Below, one piece after another: positions 28,929 through 37,335 of a stretch of 64,000 nt of DNA (position 1 is its first letter; each line of letters starts with the position of its first letter). The notes under the pieces are model-generated. The model did not search any database and had not been told where the DNA came from. It was given only the letters and a program-made list of their open reading frames with translations. Location of the stretch: the NCBI RefSeq assembly GCF_013166515.1, contig NZ_JABKKJ010000014.1, positions 1 to 64,000 on the forward strand, written 5' to 3'. The DNA comes from Xylanibacter caecicola. GTDB lineage: Bacteria; Bacteroidota; Bacteroidia; Bacteroidales; Bacteroidaceae. The translations under genes were made by a program, and so were the position numbers.

Positions 28929-30296
28929 ATGAAAAGATTTAATACTATATTATTCGTTATTATGCTATTGGCTCAGACTGTTTATGGGCAAGGTATAATC
29001 GGTTCGTGGAAAGGTCTGCTGGATGTAGGTGCGGTGAAACTGAACATCGTGTTTCATTTTCAGAATGAAGACAACGGAAGTGTTACGTGTAAGCTTGATA
29101 GTCCTGATCAGGGGGTAAAAGGAATTACTGCAAATGTTATACATATATCTTCAGATTCGGTAAAAGTTTCCATTCCATTGCTTGGTGTATCGTATGGCGG
29201 ACATTTGTCAGACGATATTATAAAAGGTGTATTTTCGCAGGCAGGATATGATTTTACATTGGACTTAAAAAAGGGAAACTATATGTCCGACAGACCGCAG
29301 ACACCGGTTTCTCCATATCCGTATAAGACAGAAGAGATTAGTTTTGTCAATCAGGAGGACAATGCCGTGCTTGCCGGTACGCTTACTTATCCTGTAGGTT
29401 ATGATGAAAGTGCTGCGAAAGGGTCTGTTCCTGTTGTGCTTATGGTTACAGGGAGCGGGCTTCAGAATAGGGATGAGGAAGTTTTCGATCATAAACCTTT
29501 TCTTGTAATTGCCGATTATCTTGCACGAAACGGAATTGCATCGTTGAGATACGATGACAGAAGTTTCGGGAAATCAACGGGAAATGCCTCAACAGCCACG
29601 ACAAAAACGTTTATGAGTGATGCCAAAAACGGAATTGATTATCTTAAGTCAATGGATAAGTTTGGCAAGATAGGAGTGCTCGGACATAGCGAAGGTGGTA
29701 CAATTGCATTCATGTTAGGTGCTGAGAAGCATGCCGATTTTATAATAAGCATGGCGGGAGCGGCTGTCAGAGGAGATAAAATATTGGTGGAACAGAATCG
29801 TATTGCATTGATGTATGCCGGTATGTCTGCATCTGATGTGCAGGCTTACTGTGCGGCATTGGAGAAGATATGCGAGTACAAAAGTAATAATGGCGGTTTG
29901 ACCGATGCCGGTGCATTTGAAAAGATTATAAGAGACAATGCTTCGGATATATCAGAGGAAGCAAAAGAAAATTTGAAAAAGGTAATGAATATGGACAATC
30001 CATGGATGGACTATTTTGTTTCATATGATCCTGCATCAGATATAAAACGTGTTACCTGTCCTGTTTTTGCACTGAACGGAAGTCTTGACACGCAGGTTGT
30101 CGCTGCTCAGAATTTGCCGGTAATAAGAAAACTCTTGCCTGCTCACAAATTTAATGCAATTAAAGAATATCCGGGACTTAACCATCTCTTCCAGCATGCT
30201 GTGACCGGCAATCTCACAGAGTATAATAAAATATCTGAGACAATGTCGGAAGAAGTGTTGAAAGATATTGTTGGATGGATAAAGTCATTGGAATAA
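28929..30296 (+). CDS. exported alpha/beta hydrolase
   Basis: The 455-residue protein has a signal peptide (ending TVYGQ at about 21). A beta-rich N-terminal domain of about 110 residues (IIGSWKGLLDVGAVKLNIVFHF) precedes an alpha/beta hydrolase fold: GHSEGG with nucleophile Ser254, the oxyanion stretch VTGSGLQNRD, and a C-terminal GLNHLFQ that supplies the His. Members of this group are esterases or S9-like acylaminoacyl peptidases in Bacteroidetes; the substrate is not known. It starts 22 bp after rsgA and ends 17 bp before the mnmA ATG. Confidence 0.85.
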   Translation: MKRFNTILFVIMLLAQTVYGQGIIGSWKGLLDVGAVKLNIVFHFQNEDNGSVTCKLDSPDQGVKGITANVIHISSDSVKVSIPLLGVSYGGHLSDDIIKGVFSQAGYDFTLDLKKGNYMSDRPQTPVSPYPYKTEEISFVNQEDNAVLAGTLTYPVGYDESAAKGSVPVVLMVTGSGLQNRDEEVFDHKPFLVIADYLARNGIASLRYDDRSFGKSTGNASTATTKTFMSDAKNGIDYLKSMDKFGKIGVLGHSEGGTIAFMLGAEKHADFIISMAGAAVRGDKILVEQNRIALMYAGMSASDVQAYCAALEKICEYKSNNGGLTDAGAFEKIIRDNASDISEEAKENLKKVMNMDNPWMDYFVSYDPASDIKRVTCPVFALNGSLDTQVVAAQNLPVIRKLLPAHKFNAIKEYPGLNHLFQHAVTGNLTEYNKISETMSEEVLKDIVGWIKSLE

Positions 30297-30313
30297 CAGA
30301 CGGATTTACGGTT

Positions 30314-31390
30314 ATGAATATAGATGAGATAAAGGACAAGAAGATAGCAGTGCTGTTGTCAGGTGGTGTAGACAGTTCGGTTGTGGTGTACGAGTTTGCA
30401 CGTCACGGGCTACATCCCGATTGCTTTTATATAAAGATAGGACCGGAAGAACAGGAGGAGTGGGACTGTTCAAGCGAAGAAGACCTCGAAATGGCAACGG
30501 CTGTTGCCCGGAAGTATGGATGTAAGTTGGAAGTAATAGACTGTCATGAGGAGTATTGGAACGAAGTTACACGATATACCATGGAAAAAGTACGTGCCGG
30601 TTTTACACCAAATCCGGACGTTATGTGCAACCGCCTGATAAAGTTCGGAGCTTTTGACGAGAAGATGGGGCATAAATATGACCTTATTGCAACAGGACAT
30701 TATGCACAGACCGAAATAATCGGTGGTAAGAAGTGGCTTGTAACAAGCCCCGATCCCGTTAAGGATCAGACCGATTTTCTGGCTCAAATCTACGACTGGC
30801 AGTTAAAGAAAGCATTATTTCCAATAGGTCATTATCGTAAAGGAGAGGTCCGAGAGATAGCCGAACGCGAGCATCTTGTCAATGCAAGGCGCAAGGACTC
30901 TCAGGGTATCTGCTTTCTTGGCAAGATTAACTACAACGACTACATACGACGTTACCTCGGCGAGAACCCCGGTTTGGTTCTTGAGTTTGAAACCGGAAAG
31001 AAGATAGGCACGCACAAAGGATTGTGGTTTCATACGATAGGGCAGAGGCACGGGCTTGGTTTCGGTGGCGGACCGTGGTATGTGGTGAAGAAAGACGTTA
31101 CGGAAAACACACTGTATGTAAGCAAAGGATTTGAACCGCGTACTGCCTATAAGAAAGACTTTCCCATACATGGCTTCCATTTCCTTACAGAACCTGTCAA
31201 TATGACTAATGTAACTTTCAAGATACGCCATACCCCGGAGTATCATCGTGCATATTTAGAGAAGACAGGCGACAAGTCTTATATAGTGCATGCCGGTGAT
31301 TTTATACAGGGAGTGGCTCCCGGACAGTTCTGTGTTGTGTATGACGAGGCGCATCACCGGTGTTTCGGTTCTGCGGAGATTACCGTATGA
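30314..31390 (+). CDS. mnmA: tRNA-specific 2-thiouridylase
   Basis: The 358-residue enzyme makes 2-thiouridine at wobble position 34 of Lys, Glu and Gln tRNAs. It carries the PP-loop SGGVDSS (16-22) for ATP, the catalytic Cys105 (NPDVMCNRLIKF) and the second Cys200 (SQGICFLG) that forms the persulfide. The C-terminal beta-barrels (GLGFGGGPWYVV; VAPGQFCVVYD) are complete. ATG 30314 is preferred over an in-frame upstream start at 30275 that would overlap the hydrolase gene. Confidence 0.95.
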   Translation: MNIDEIKDKKIAVLLSGGVDSSVVVYEFARHGLHPDCFYIKIGPEEQEEWDCSSEEDLEMATAVARKYGCKLEVIDCHEEYWNEVTRYTMEKVRAGFTPNPDVMCNRLIKFGAFDEKMGHKYDLIATGHYAQTEIIGGKKWLVTSPDPVKDQTDFLAQIYDWQLKKALFPIGHYRKGEVREIAEREHLVNARRKDSQGICFLGKINYNDYIRRYLGENPGLVLEFETGKKIGTHKGLWFHTIGQRHGLGFGGGPWYVVKKDVTENTLYVSKGFEPRTAYKKDFPIHGFHFLTEPVNMTNVTFKIRHTPEYHRAYLEKTGDKSYIVHAGDFIQGVAPGQFCVVYDEAHHRCFGSAEITV

Positions 31391-31412
31391 GGGGTTTCAG
31401 ACGTCAGGTTTT

Positions 31413-31506
31413 AGATGTTATATTTTAAATGTCAGATGTCAAATATTGTATGTCCGCCTGTACAAGTGGCAGCATGCAGACATTTGACATTTAAAATATA
31501 ACATCT
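31413..31506. terminator. long bidirectional terminator palindrome
   Basis: A perfect 22-bp inverted repeat (31413-31434 with 31485-31506) with a 50-nt loop lies between the convergent mnmA and SH3b genes. The loop repeats part of the stem (ATGTCAAAT at 31436-31444), allowing an alternative pairing. Confidence 0.65.
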
Positions 31507-31516
31507 TCCGGTTTCA

Positions 31517-32233
31517 TTACATTTTTGGTTTATCCATGCTGTAAGCAACATGACCTATGCATAGGACTTTCATCTCTTCATTGTAGAACACCACGTCATC
31601 TTCTTTTATACCTTGACATTCGTCCTTTCCGATAGGATGGATGTCACCGTTTTTCAACAGTTCTCTTGCACTTACAGTTGCAGGATCCCATTCATAGGCG
31701 TTGAAAGAAGTCTCAGTATACCCCAAGAAGTATTTAAATATTACCTGTCCTCCGCTTTTCACGGCAATTATATCATTATATTCTGCTGGAAGTATTCTAT
31801 CACATTTGGAGTCATAGTCATAGCGCATCCACATTGTTGAGAAAATAATGTAGTTGCCTTTTACATAAATAGTCAAATTCCCGCAGCAATACCTGTCATC
31901 ACGTATGTCTCCGTATGGAGAATAATCTGAATTGTCTTTGAATAAATGGCTTGGTATGGGAGACGGTTTAAGTACTTTTACAAGACTTGCATTTACGTAT
32001 GCACTTTCGCCTTGGAAGTTTTTTACTTTTATCCAGTCTTTTTCTCTCCCTATAACTTCCAGCATTATGCCTTTATATACATGGCATTGTATTTTTCCTT
32101 TGATACTCGGTGCGGCTCTCAGGTTTACCTTATTCTTGATTATGAGTGCCTTTTCACCTTGTGCACAGGCATATCCGGAAATTATAATAAGTAATACTGC
32201 CATGGTCAGCAGTAAACGAAACTGTCTTTTCAT
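31517..32233 (-). CDS. exported SH3b-domain protein
   Basis: The 238-residue protein has a signal peptide (about 1-24, ending GYACAQ) and a bacterial SH3 domain at about 28-86 (KVNLRAAPSIKGKIQCHVYKGIMLEVIGREKDWIKVKNFQG seen as separate strands), of the sort that binds peptidoglycan stems or ligands in the periplasm. The remaining 150 residues are beta-rich without a recognised domain. It stands alone between convergent mnmA and the divergent tRNA genes. No catalytic residues were recognised, so it is not called an amidase or peptidase. Confidence 0.8.
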   Translation of the reverse strand: MKRQFRLLLTMAVLLIIISGYACAQGEKALIIKNKVNLRAAPSIKGKIQCHVYKGIMLEVIGREKDWIKVKNFQGESAYVNASLVKVLKPSPIPSHLFKDNSDYSPYGDIRDDRYCCGNLTIYVKGNYIIFSTMWMRYDYDSKCDRILPAEYNDIIAVKSGGQVIFKYFLGYTETSFNAYEWDPATVSARELLKNGDIHPIGKDECQGIKEDDVVFYNEEMKVLCIGHVAYSMDKPKM

Positions 32234-32560
32234 CTTTTGTTTTTAGTTTAAGGCGTTTATGTTCAAATAATTTATACTTTAGATATTATCAGTACAAATA
32301 TACTCAGAATATTCGATAAAAACAAAATAGTGAAAGTCGGGCTTTAGCCCGGTTCGCGGTGGCAATGCCAATTTTGTGAGTTAAATATACGGATAAGTCG
32401 AGAACAAACAACAAATTTATTTGTTGTTTGCCTAACCTGCTATAGGTATTTAAAATAAGTTAAAACAGAGTTTTTGCTGCTTTATAATTGGTTATTTGAA
32501 ATATAAATATTACCTTTGCATCGCATTTGAATAAAGCACACTTTGCTTTATGTGTTCTTT
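32234..32560. other. intergenic region before the tRNA genes
   Basis: It contains two hairpins: CGGGCT-TT-AGCCCG at 32338-32351 and a perfect 12-bp stem at 32405-32430 (loop of 2 nt as drawn). It also contains the tRNA promoter, TTG 32488-32490, a 20-bp spacer and TACCTTTG 32511-32518. No coding potential was seen. Confidence 0.6.
32488..32518 (+). promoter_or_regulatory. promoter of the tRNA pair
   Basis: TTG (32488-32490) and TACCTTTG (32511-32518) with a 20-bp spacer, 43 bp before the mature tRNA-Thr 5' end. Confidence 0.65.
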
Positions 32561-32636
32561 GCCGATATGGCTCAGTTGGTAGAGCAATTCATTCGTAATG
32601 AATAGGTCCCGGGTTCGAGTCCCGGTATCGGCTCCA
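32561..32636 (+). tRNA. tRNA-Thr (CGT)
   Basis: A full cloverleaf can be drawn: acceptor GCCGATA/TATCGGC, D-stem GCTC/GAGC, anticodon stem ATTCA/TGAAT with loop TTCGTAA (anticodon CGT, codon ACG), T-arm CCGGG-TTCGAGT-CCCGG. The 3' CCA is encoded (32634-32636). Confidence 0.96.
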
Positions 32637-32659
32637 TATCACATGGATTTTGTTTCTTT

Positions 32660-32732
32660 GCGGTAATAGCTCAGTTGGTAGAGCACTAGCTTCCCAAGCT
32701 GGGGGTCGCGGGTTCGAGCCCCGTTTACCGCT
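32660..32732 (+). tRNA. tRNA-Gly (CCC)
   Basis: Acceptor GCGGTAA/TTACCGC, D-stem GCTC/GAGC, anticodon loop TTCCCAA (anticodon CCC, codon GGG), T-arm with GGTTCGAGCC. The CCA is not encoded, unlike the neighbouring tRNA-Thr. It lies 23 bp after tRNA-Thr, so they are probably cotranscribed. Confidence 0.95.
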
Positions 32733-32780
32733 CTTCTTGAAACTTTTTTTAAGCAAAACGTTTTATTTCTTCATCTATTC

Positions 32781-32873
32781 CATAGTTTTACATATCATAA
32801 AGCTATGGGTTATGTGTCGTAAAGCTATGGGTTATGTGTCGTAAAGCTATGGGTTACGTGTCATAAAACTATG
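32781..32873 (+). repeat. 22-bp tandem array C with inverted ends
   Basis: Three direct 22-bp units (AAAGCTATGGGTTATGTGTCGT type) occupy 32799-32820, 32821-32842 and 32843-32864. They are bounded by a 10-bp inverted pair, CATAGTTTTA (32781-32790) and TAAAACTATG (32864-32873). Unit 1 and unit 2 are identical; unit 3 differs at two bases. The core and period match the other arrays in this window. The array is intergenic, shortly after tRNA-Gly. Translated frames crossing it have no support. Confidence 0.8.
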
Positions 32874-33001
32874 ACATAATGTAAGCATACATTCTCAATG
32901 TGAATGATAAATGAAAGTTAAAACTTTGATTTGTATCAAAATTATCATACTGTTTACGCAAACACTTTTACAAAATGACATGTTGTAACTTGAAAAGTAT
33001 A

Positions 33002-33113
33002 TACCTTTGCATCGTCGAAAGACAAAAGGTTAGTATTAAATTAAGGATAACGGGCGGATGCTATTCGTGATGAAAGAACTGAAGCCCAAAGGTAAAAAGT
33101 AAAATTAAGGATT
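33002..33113 (+). promoter_or_regulatory. promoter and 100-nt leader of the small exported protein
   Basis: TACCTTTG at 33002-33009 is a good -7 box (a TTG at 32983-32985 is 16 bp upstream). The leader that follows is about 100 nt and contains a repeated TTAAGGAT (at 33041 and just before the ATG) and a possible GGGC/GCCC stem. No known riboswitch was recognised. Confidence 0.45.
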
Positions 33114-33476
33114 ATGAAAAGATTGTTTTTAACTGTTATGGCAGTGCTTAGCATGGCTGTGACATTTGCAGAGAACGAAAATCTTAACAGTGTAGACAAG
33201 ACAAACATCTACAACATGACTGTAAACTACTCTAAGTTGGCTGAGAGTTTAGGACTGACACAGGATCAGCTTGAGAGCGTACAGGACATTCATGCAGAGT
33301 TTTGTGCAGACATGCTCAATGCCTATAGTGCAAATGCTGATGAGCGTAAGGAAATGGTCAGCAAGGCTATAAATAAAGACATTCGCTATATGCACTATGT
33401 TCTTACGAGAGAACAGTACCGCAAGTATCTTATGATACTGAATGCAACTGTTAACAACCGTGGTTTGAATAAGTAA
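33114..33476 (+). CDS. small exported helical protein, function unknown
   Basis: The 120-residue protein has a signal peptide (MKRLFLTVMAVLSMAVTFA) and a mature part of about 100 residues predicted to be mostly helical. It contains LAESLGLTQDQLESVQDIHAEF and LTREQYRKYLMILNATVNNRGL. The 'LTxDQ...LTxEQYxKY' pattern resembles periplasmic Spy/CpxP-like or DUF-type helical proteins of Bacteroidetes, but no specific assignment is made. It has its own promoter, leader and terminator, so it is monocistronic. Confidence 0.82.
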   Translation: MKRLFLTVMAVLSMAVTFAENENLNSVDKTNIYNMTVNYSKLAESLGLTQDQLESVQDIHAEFCADMLNAYSANADERKEMVSKAINKDIRYMHYVLTREQYRKYLMILNATVNNRGLNK

Positions 33477-33497
33477 TTTAAGGTAAATAGAATTGTT

Positions 33498-33536
33498 GCC
33501 GTCCACCGGATTTTCCGATGGACGGCTTTTGTTTTT
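33498..33536 (+). terminator. terminator after the small exported protein
   Basis: GCCGTCCA (33498-33505) pairs with TGGACGGC (33519-33526); an inner CGG/CCG extends the stem, and a T-rich run follows. Confidence 0.8.
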
Positions 33537-33609
33537 CGCAAATGATATGTTCCTCTTTTTATTCATCTTTATTCCTTCCGGCATTATGCTATAAAACTAT
33601 ACGTATTTC

Positions 33610-33640
33610 TTGTATGTGCCGTTTTTTTGACTTACATTTG
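33610..33640 (+). promoter_or_regulatory. promoter of the S8 protease
   Basis: TTG (33610-33612), 20-bp spacer, TACATTTG (33633-33640). The ATG chosen for the gene is 61 bp downstream, which excludes the ORF extension starting at 33627. Confidence 0.6.
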
Positions 33641-33701
33641 CAATGCTAATACGGTAATACTGTTTATGCCTGATCTTTACAATATAAAAAATACTCTCCT
33701 T

Positions 33702-35897
33702 ATGAAAAGAAAGACCTTTCTTCTCTTGTTTTTGTTCATTGTACAATGTATTCTTGCAGATGGCGACTACATTGCAAAGTTGTCTCCACTTGTGCGTCGG
33801 GCACTCAATGATGTAGCTGTGAGCGCACACCACCGTGCTCCGTTGCAGCATGTACGCAATATCTGTGCCTTTGTACGTGTGGAAGGGGATGCTGAACAAG
33901 TGTTTGCTACCAACGGATGCACGCAGCTTGCACGTTTCGGCGATATCTATATAGCCGACATTCCTCTTGCCAATCTCCATGCTCTTGCATGCGAACGCGC
34001 GGTGCAGAGAATAGAAGCAGGAGGCAGGTGTACGGTGCTTATGGATACCACCGGCATTGTTGTGGGCACTCCGGCTGCATATCGTGGACAGTCGTTGCCG
34101 CAGGCTTATACGGGTAAGGGGGTTGTCATGGGCGTTCAGGACATAGGTTTTGACCTGACGCATCCTAATTTCTATGATATGGCAACAGGTACATATCGTA
34201 TAAAAAGATTTTGGGACCAGCTTTCCGACGGGAATTCCGGCAACGGACTTTATGTAGGTGCCGATTACAGAACGGAGGCAGATATACTGCGATATGCCCG
34301 CTCGCGCGACGGACTGGTACAGACACACGGCACACATACTTTAGGCATTGCTGCCGGAAGTGGTTATGACAAGGATTTTCAAGGCATCGCATACGACAGT
34401 GATATCTGTCTTGTAAGCAATGCCGTGACGCAGGATACGATATTCATTGCAGACGAAGATCTTTACAAATACACGTCTGCAACCGATGCGCTTGGTTTCA
34501 AATATATCTTCGATTATGCAGAAGAAGCAGGAAAGCCTTGTGTAATATCATTCAGTGAAGGCTCACATCAGGATTTCTCAGGTGAGGATGTGCTGTTCTA
34601 TGAAGCACTTGAACAGCTTGTAGGACCGGGACGTATCCTTGTTGCCTCTGCAGGAAATGAAGGGCATATAAAGACTTATTTCCGTAAGCCGATAGGGCAG
34701 GAGGCAGCCGGAACATTCTTCGGATACAGTGACAGATGTGTATATTTTAAATTGAGGTCGGCAGATGACTTTATTCTTCGTCTTACTGTTTACGGTGATA
34801 ACGGCAGTACGAACGTCGTAACGTTGAACTCAGCCGATGTTCTTTCCGCTCCCGACGGCAAGTATGAACACACATTTACATTCAACGGGGTTGATGTAAA
34901 GTTCACCGTAGAAGGCTATCCGTCGTGCTATGATGCAACCGTTATGGCATACGAGGTGTTGGCAGAGTCTGATGTACCGTTCGGATTTGCTCTTCCTTTC
35001 TCTGCAGAACTCATTGGCAATGATGCCGATGTCGAACTCTTTTATGGTTCCGGTGAACTCACGACAAATGCCATACGTCCGGATTTGTGTGCCGGCGAGA
35101 GTCGCTACAGTATATATTCTCCCGGCAGTGCACCTGCTGTTATATGTGCCGGTGCCACGTCATATCGTACGGGATTTGTGAATAGCCATGGCGAGTGGGT
35201 AGCGTTAGATTGGGGAAAGAACGGTGTACGTAGTGGATATTCAAGTGTTGGTCCGTCTTTTGACGGGCGTATGAAACCCGAGGTTATGGCACCCGGAACC
35301 AATGTGGTTTCTTCTTTCAGCCATTTCTATACGGCAAATGAAACATCGGGATATGATATTCATAGTGAAGTGGCTAAGTCCGTGTTCAACGGAACAGAAT
35401 ATACATGGAATGTTGCAAGTGGCACTTCAATGTCCACACCTGTCGTTGGCGGTATTATAGCCCTGTGGCTTGAAGCAAATCCTCAGCTTGCTCCGGACGA
35501 TATCCGTGGCATACTTGCCCGTACTTGCAGTCGTATGAACAGTAAAGGACATGCTCCTGACAATTATTGCGGATATGGTGAGATTGATGCTTATAAAGGA
35601 TTGCTCGACATACTTGGCGTAAGTGGCATATCCGGAATATCATCTTCTGCTCCGTCGGGCGTAAGCATCAGATTGCATGAAGGCGGACAACTGTCGTTCA
35701 GTTTTGACTCTGTCCCGTTATCAGCAGTAGAAGTCAAGATATATTCTGTTGCGGGATTGATTTGCGGCAGATACGTTCTGCCTTCGAGACAGTCGGATGC
35801 CACGGTTGATATAAGCCGGTTGAACTCCGGAGTATATGTATTGCAGATTTCGTCGACACAGCCCTCCCTCTCCGGTTCGGTGCTTATACGCAAATAG
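33702..35897 (+). CDS. secreted subtilisin-family (S8) serine protease with T9SS-like C-terminal domain
   Basis: The 731-residue protein has a signal peptide (about 1-20), a propeptide-like region (about 21-110), and an S8 catalytic domain. Its triad is Asp147 (VVMGVQDIGFDLTHP), His209 (THGTHTLGIAAG) and Ser576 (ASGTSMSTPVVGG). The oxyanion region VASAGNEG is also present. A long insertion lies between His and Ser. The last 80 or so residues (VEVKIYSVAGLICGRYV ... LNSGVYVLQIS ... VLIRK) have the form of the type A sorting domain used by the type IX secretion system. Export to the surface by T9SS is inference, since no T9SS genes lie in the window. ATG 33702 gives a proper signal peptide start. 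Confidence 0.9.
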   Translation: MKRKTFLLLFLFIVQCILADGDYIAKLSPLVRRALNDVAVSAHHRAPLQHVRNICAFVRVEGDAEQVFATNGCTQLARFGDIYIADIPLANLHALACERAVQRIEAGGRCTVLMDTTGIVVGTPAAYRGQSLPQAYTGKGVVMGVQDIGFDLTHPNFYDMATGTYRIKRFWDQLSDGNSGNGLYVGADYRTEADILRYARSRDGLVQTHGTHTLGIAAGSGYDKDFQGIAYDSDICLVSNAVTQDTIFIADEDLYKYTSATDALGFKYIFDYAEEAGKPCVISFSEGSHQDFSGEDVLFYEALEQLVGPGRILVASAGNEGHIKTYFRKPIGQEAAGTFFGYSDRCVYFKLRSADDFILRLTVYGDNGSTNVVTLNSADVLSAPDGKYEHTFTFNGVDVKFTVEGYPSCYDATVMAYEVLAESDVPFGFALPFSAELIGNDADVELFYGSGELTTNAIRPDLCAGESRYSIYSPGSAPAVICAGATSYRTGFVNSHGEWVALDWGKNGVRSGYSSVGPSFDGRMKPEVMAPGTNVVSSFSHFYTANETSGYDIHSEVAKSVFNGTEYTWNVASGTSMSTPVVGGIIALWLEANPQLAPDDIRGILARTCSRMNSKGHAPDNYCGYGEIDAYKGLLDILGVSGISGISSSAPSGVSIRLHEGGQLSFSFDSVPLSAVEVKIYSVAGLICGRYVLPSRQSDATVDISRLNSGVYVLQISSTQPSLSGSVLIRK

Positions 35898-35903
35898 ATC
35901 GTT

Positions 35904-35925
35904 CAATACCTACATGTGGGTATTG
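35904..35925 (+). terminator. hairpin after the S8 protease
   Basis: CAATACC (35904-35910) pairs with GGTATTG (35919-35925). The tail is weak (no T run immediately), so termination efficiency is uncertain. Confidence 0.4.
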
Positions 35926-35947
35926 GCGAAAACATTATTTTTAGGTA

Positions 35948-35978
35948 TTGTATTTGACATCGGTTTCCATTACCTTTG
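35948..35978 (+). promoter_or_regulatory. orphan promoter of candidate small RNA
   Basis: TTG (35948-35950), 20-bp spacer and TACCTTTG (35971-35978). There is no gene for 360 bp downstream, but a strong terminator is about 80 bp away. Confidence 0.6.
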
Positions 35979-35983
35979 CATTG

Positions 35984-36066
35984 ATATAAAAGGTGACCGG
36001 AAGTTTAATAAAATTCATAATGTTTTTGTATATAGTGCAGGACCGTCTTTGAAGACGGTCTTCTGT
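35984..36066 (+). ncRNA. candidate small RNA, about 80 nt
   Basis: The unit runs from the expected start site 5-6 nt after the -7 box to a perfect 9-bp stem (36041-36049 with 36052-36060; in practice 8 bp with a 4-nt loop) followed by a T-rich tail. The only ORF inside is 10 codons. No RNA family was recognised. The unit lies between a protease gene and the M48 gene and both boundaries are independent of them. Confidence 0.45.
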
Positions 36067-36171
36067 CTTTATATAAACATGTCTTTATATTATTAGTTGT
36101 TTCACTCCACCTTGATTGAGCGTCCGTTGAAAATATTAAATATCTTATAAAACATACGTAAAAAGAATGCT

Positions 36172-36273
36172 TAATTTTGCAGGGAGACTATTTTTGCACT
36201 ACCTTTGCATAAGATAAGCTTCGCCTCGGCAATTTCAAACAAGTTTCATTGCACTCGGCTTGCATTATCTTTG
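36172..36273 (+). promoter_or_regulatory. cluster of -7 boxes with duplicated promoter module, upstream of M48 gene
   Basis: Four TAnnTTTG boxes occur in 102 bp: TAATTTTG 36172, TATTTTTG 36189, TACCTTTG 36200 and TATCTTTG 36266. The last two are each followed by CATAAG(A/G)TAA, so a segment ending in CTTTGCATAAGRTAA is duplicated at 66-bp spacing. The M48 gene starts about 75 bp after the last box. Confidence 0.5.
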
Positions 36274-36346
36274 CATAAGGTAATATTCTTATAGTCTCAA
36301 GACTATATGATGTTGAATAATGATATTAAAGTTATACATGAATAAA

Positions 36347-37207
36347 ATGAAAACAATAAGATTTGCAATTCTCTTGGCAGTATTGTCTGTTTTTGTTTCT
36401 TGCGGAACCACATCCACCGTTCCTTTGACCGGTCGCAAACAGCGTCTGCTTGTTTCGGACGAACAGGTCATGAGTCTTAGCAACAAAGAATACACAACAT
36501 ATATGAAGTCGGCAAAGCTTTCTTCAAGCGTAGCCAATACGGCTATGGTGAAAAAGGTGGGGCAGAGACTTGCCGATGCGGTTGTTTTATATCTGAAAAA
36601 CAATGGTCTTGCATCGGAGGCAAGCAATTATCAATGGGAGTTCAACCTTGTTCAAGACAATGCAGCCAATGCTTTCTGCCTGCCGGGAGGTAAAATTGTT
36701 GTATATGAAGGACTGTTACCTTATACGCAGACAGAAGCAGCCTTAGCGGTAGTTCTTGGGCATGAGATTGCACATGCCGTGGCAAAACATTCGGCAGAAA
36801 GGCTTAGCAAGGAGATGAAAGCACAATACGGCTCTCAACTTCTTGGCGCTGTTCTTAGCGGTGCCGGTGTGTCTTCAGGCACAACCGAGCTGGCACAGGG
36901 CGTTTTTGGATTGGGAAGCAAGATGTCCGGATTGCATTATTCGCGCAGCAATGAGAGTGAGGCAGACTATATGGGACTGATCTTTGCAGCAATGGCGGGA
37001 TATAATCCTGCGGTTGCCGTAGACTTTTGGCAGCGCATGTCTGGCGGAACCCAGAGCAGTACACCGGCTTTTATGAGCAGCCATCCGTCCGATGCCAAGC
37101 GCATTGCAGATATAAAGAAGTGGCTTCCTGAAGCTCAGAAGTATTATAATGCTAATGTAAAGCCGTCTCAAGGCACCATAAGAATATCCGGAAAGAAGCA
37201 GAAATAA
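36347..37207 (+). CDS. M48-family metallopeptidase, lipoprotein
   Basis: The 286-residue protein has a lipoprotein signal (VLSVFVSC, Cys19). The zinc site is HEIAH (His139, Glu140, His143) with the third ligand in SNESEADYMG. The family (Peptidase M48, as in YcaL/BepA/LoiP) degrades or assists outer membrane proteins in the periplasm. The cofactor-free core length matches the short lipoprotein type without TPRs. ATG 36338 (MNKMKT) is an equally possible start. A long hairpin terminator follows. Confidence 0.92.
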   Translation: MKTIRFAILLAVLSVFVSCGTTSTVPLTGRKQRLLVSDEQVMSLSNKEYTTYMKSAKLSSSVANTAMVKKVGQRLADAVVLYLKNNGLASEASNYQWEFNLVQDNAANAFCLPGGKIVVYEGLLPYTQTEAALAVVLGHEIAHAVAKHSAERLSKEMKAQYGSQLLGAVLSGAGVSSGTTELAQGVFGLGSKMSGLHYSRSNESEADYMGLIFAAMAGYNPAVAVDFWQRMSGGTQSSTPAFMSSHPSDAKRIADIKKWLPEAQKYYNANVKPSQGTIRISGKKQK

Positions 37208-37211
37208 CGTG

Positions 37212-37264
37212 ACAGCCATAATGTTATGCCCGCCGGATTTTAATTTGGCGGGATATGGCTGTGG
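37212..37264 (+). terminator. terminator after the M48 gene
   Basis: An outer 9-bp stem (ACAGCCATA 37212-37220 with TATGGCTGT 37254-37262) encloses an inner CCCGCC/GGCGGG stem. Confidence 0.65.
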
Positions 37265-37335
37265 TTATTTGATATAATGTTTGGATATATCGGATAATTT
37301 CACTATCTTCGCATTAATAATTAAATCATAATGTT

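Noticed and set aside
32650..32844. 64-codon frame at the tRNA-Gly gene
   Set aside because: It reads through the tRNA and into array C; the tRNA structure is unambiguous.
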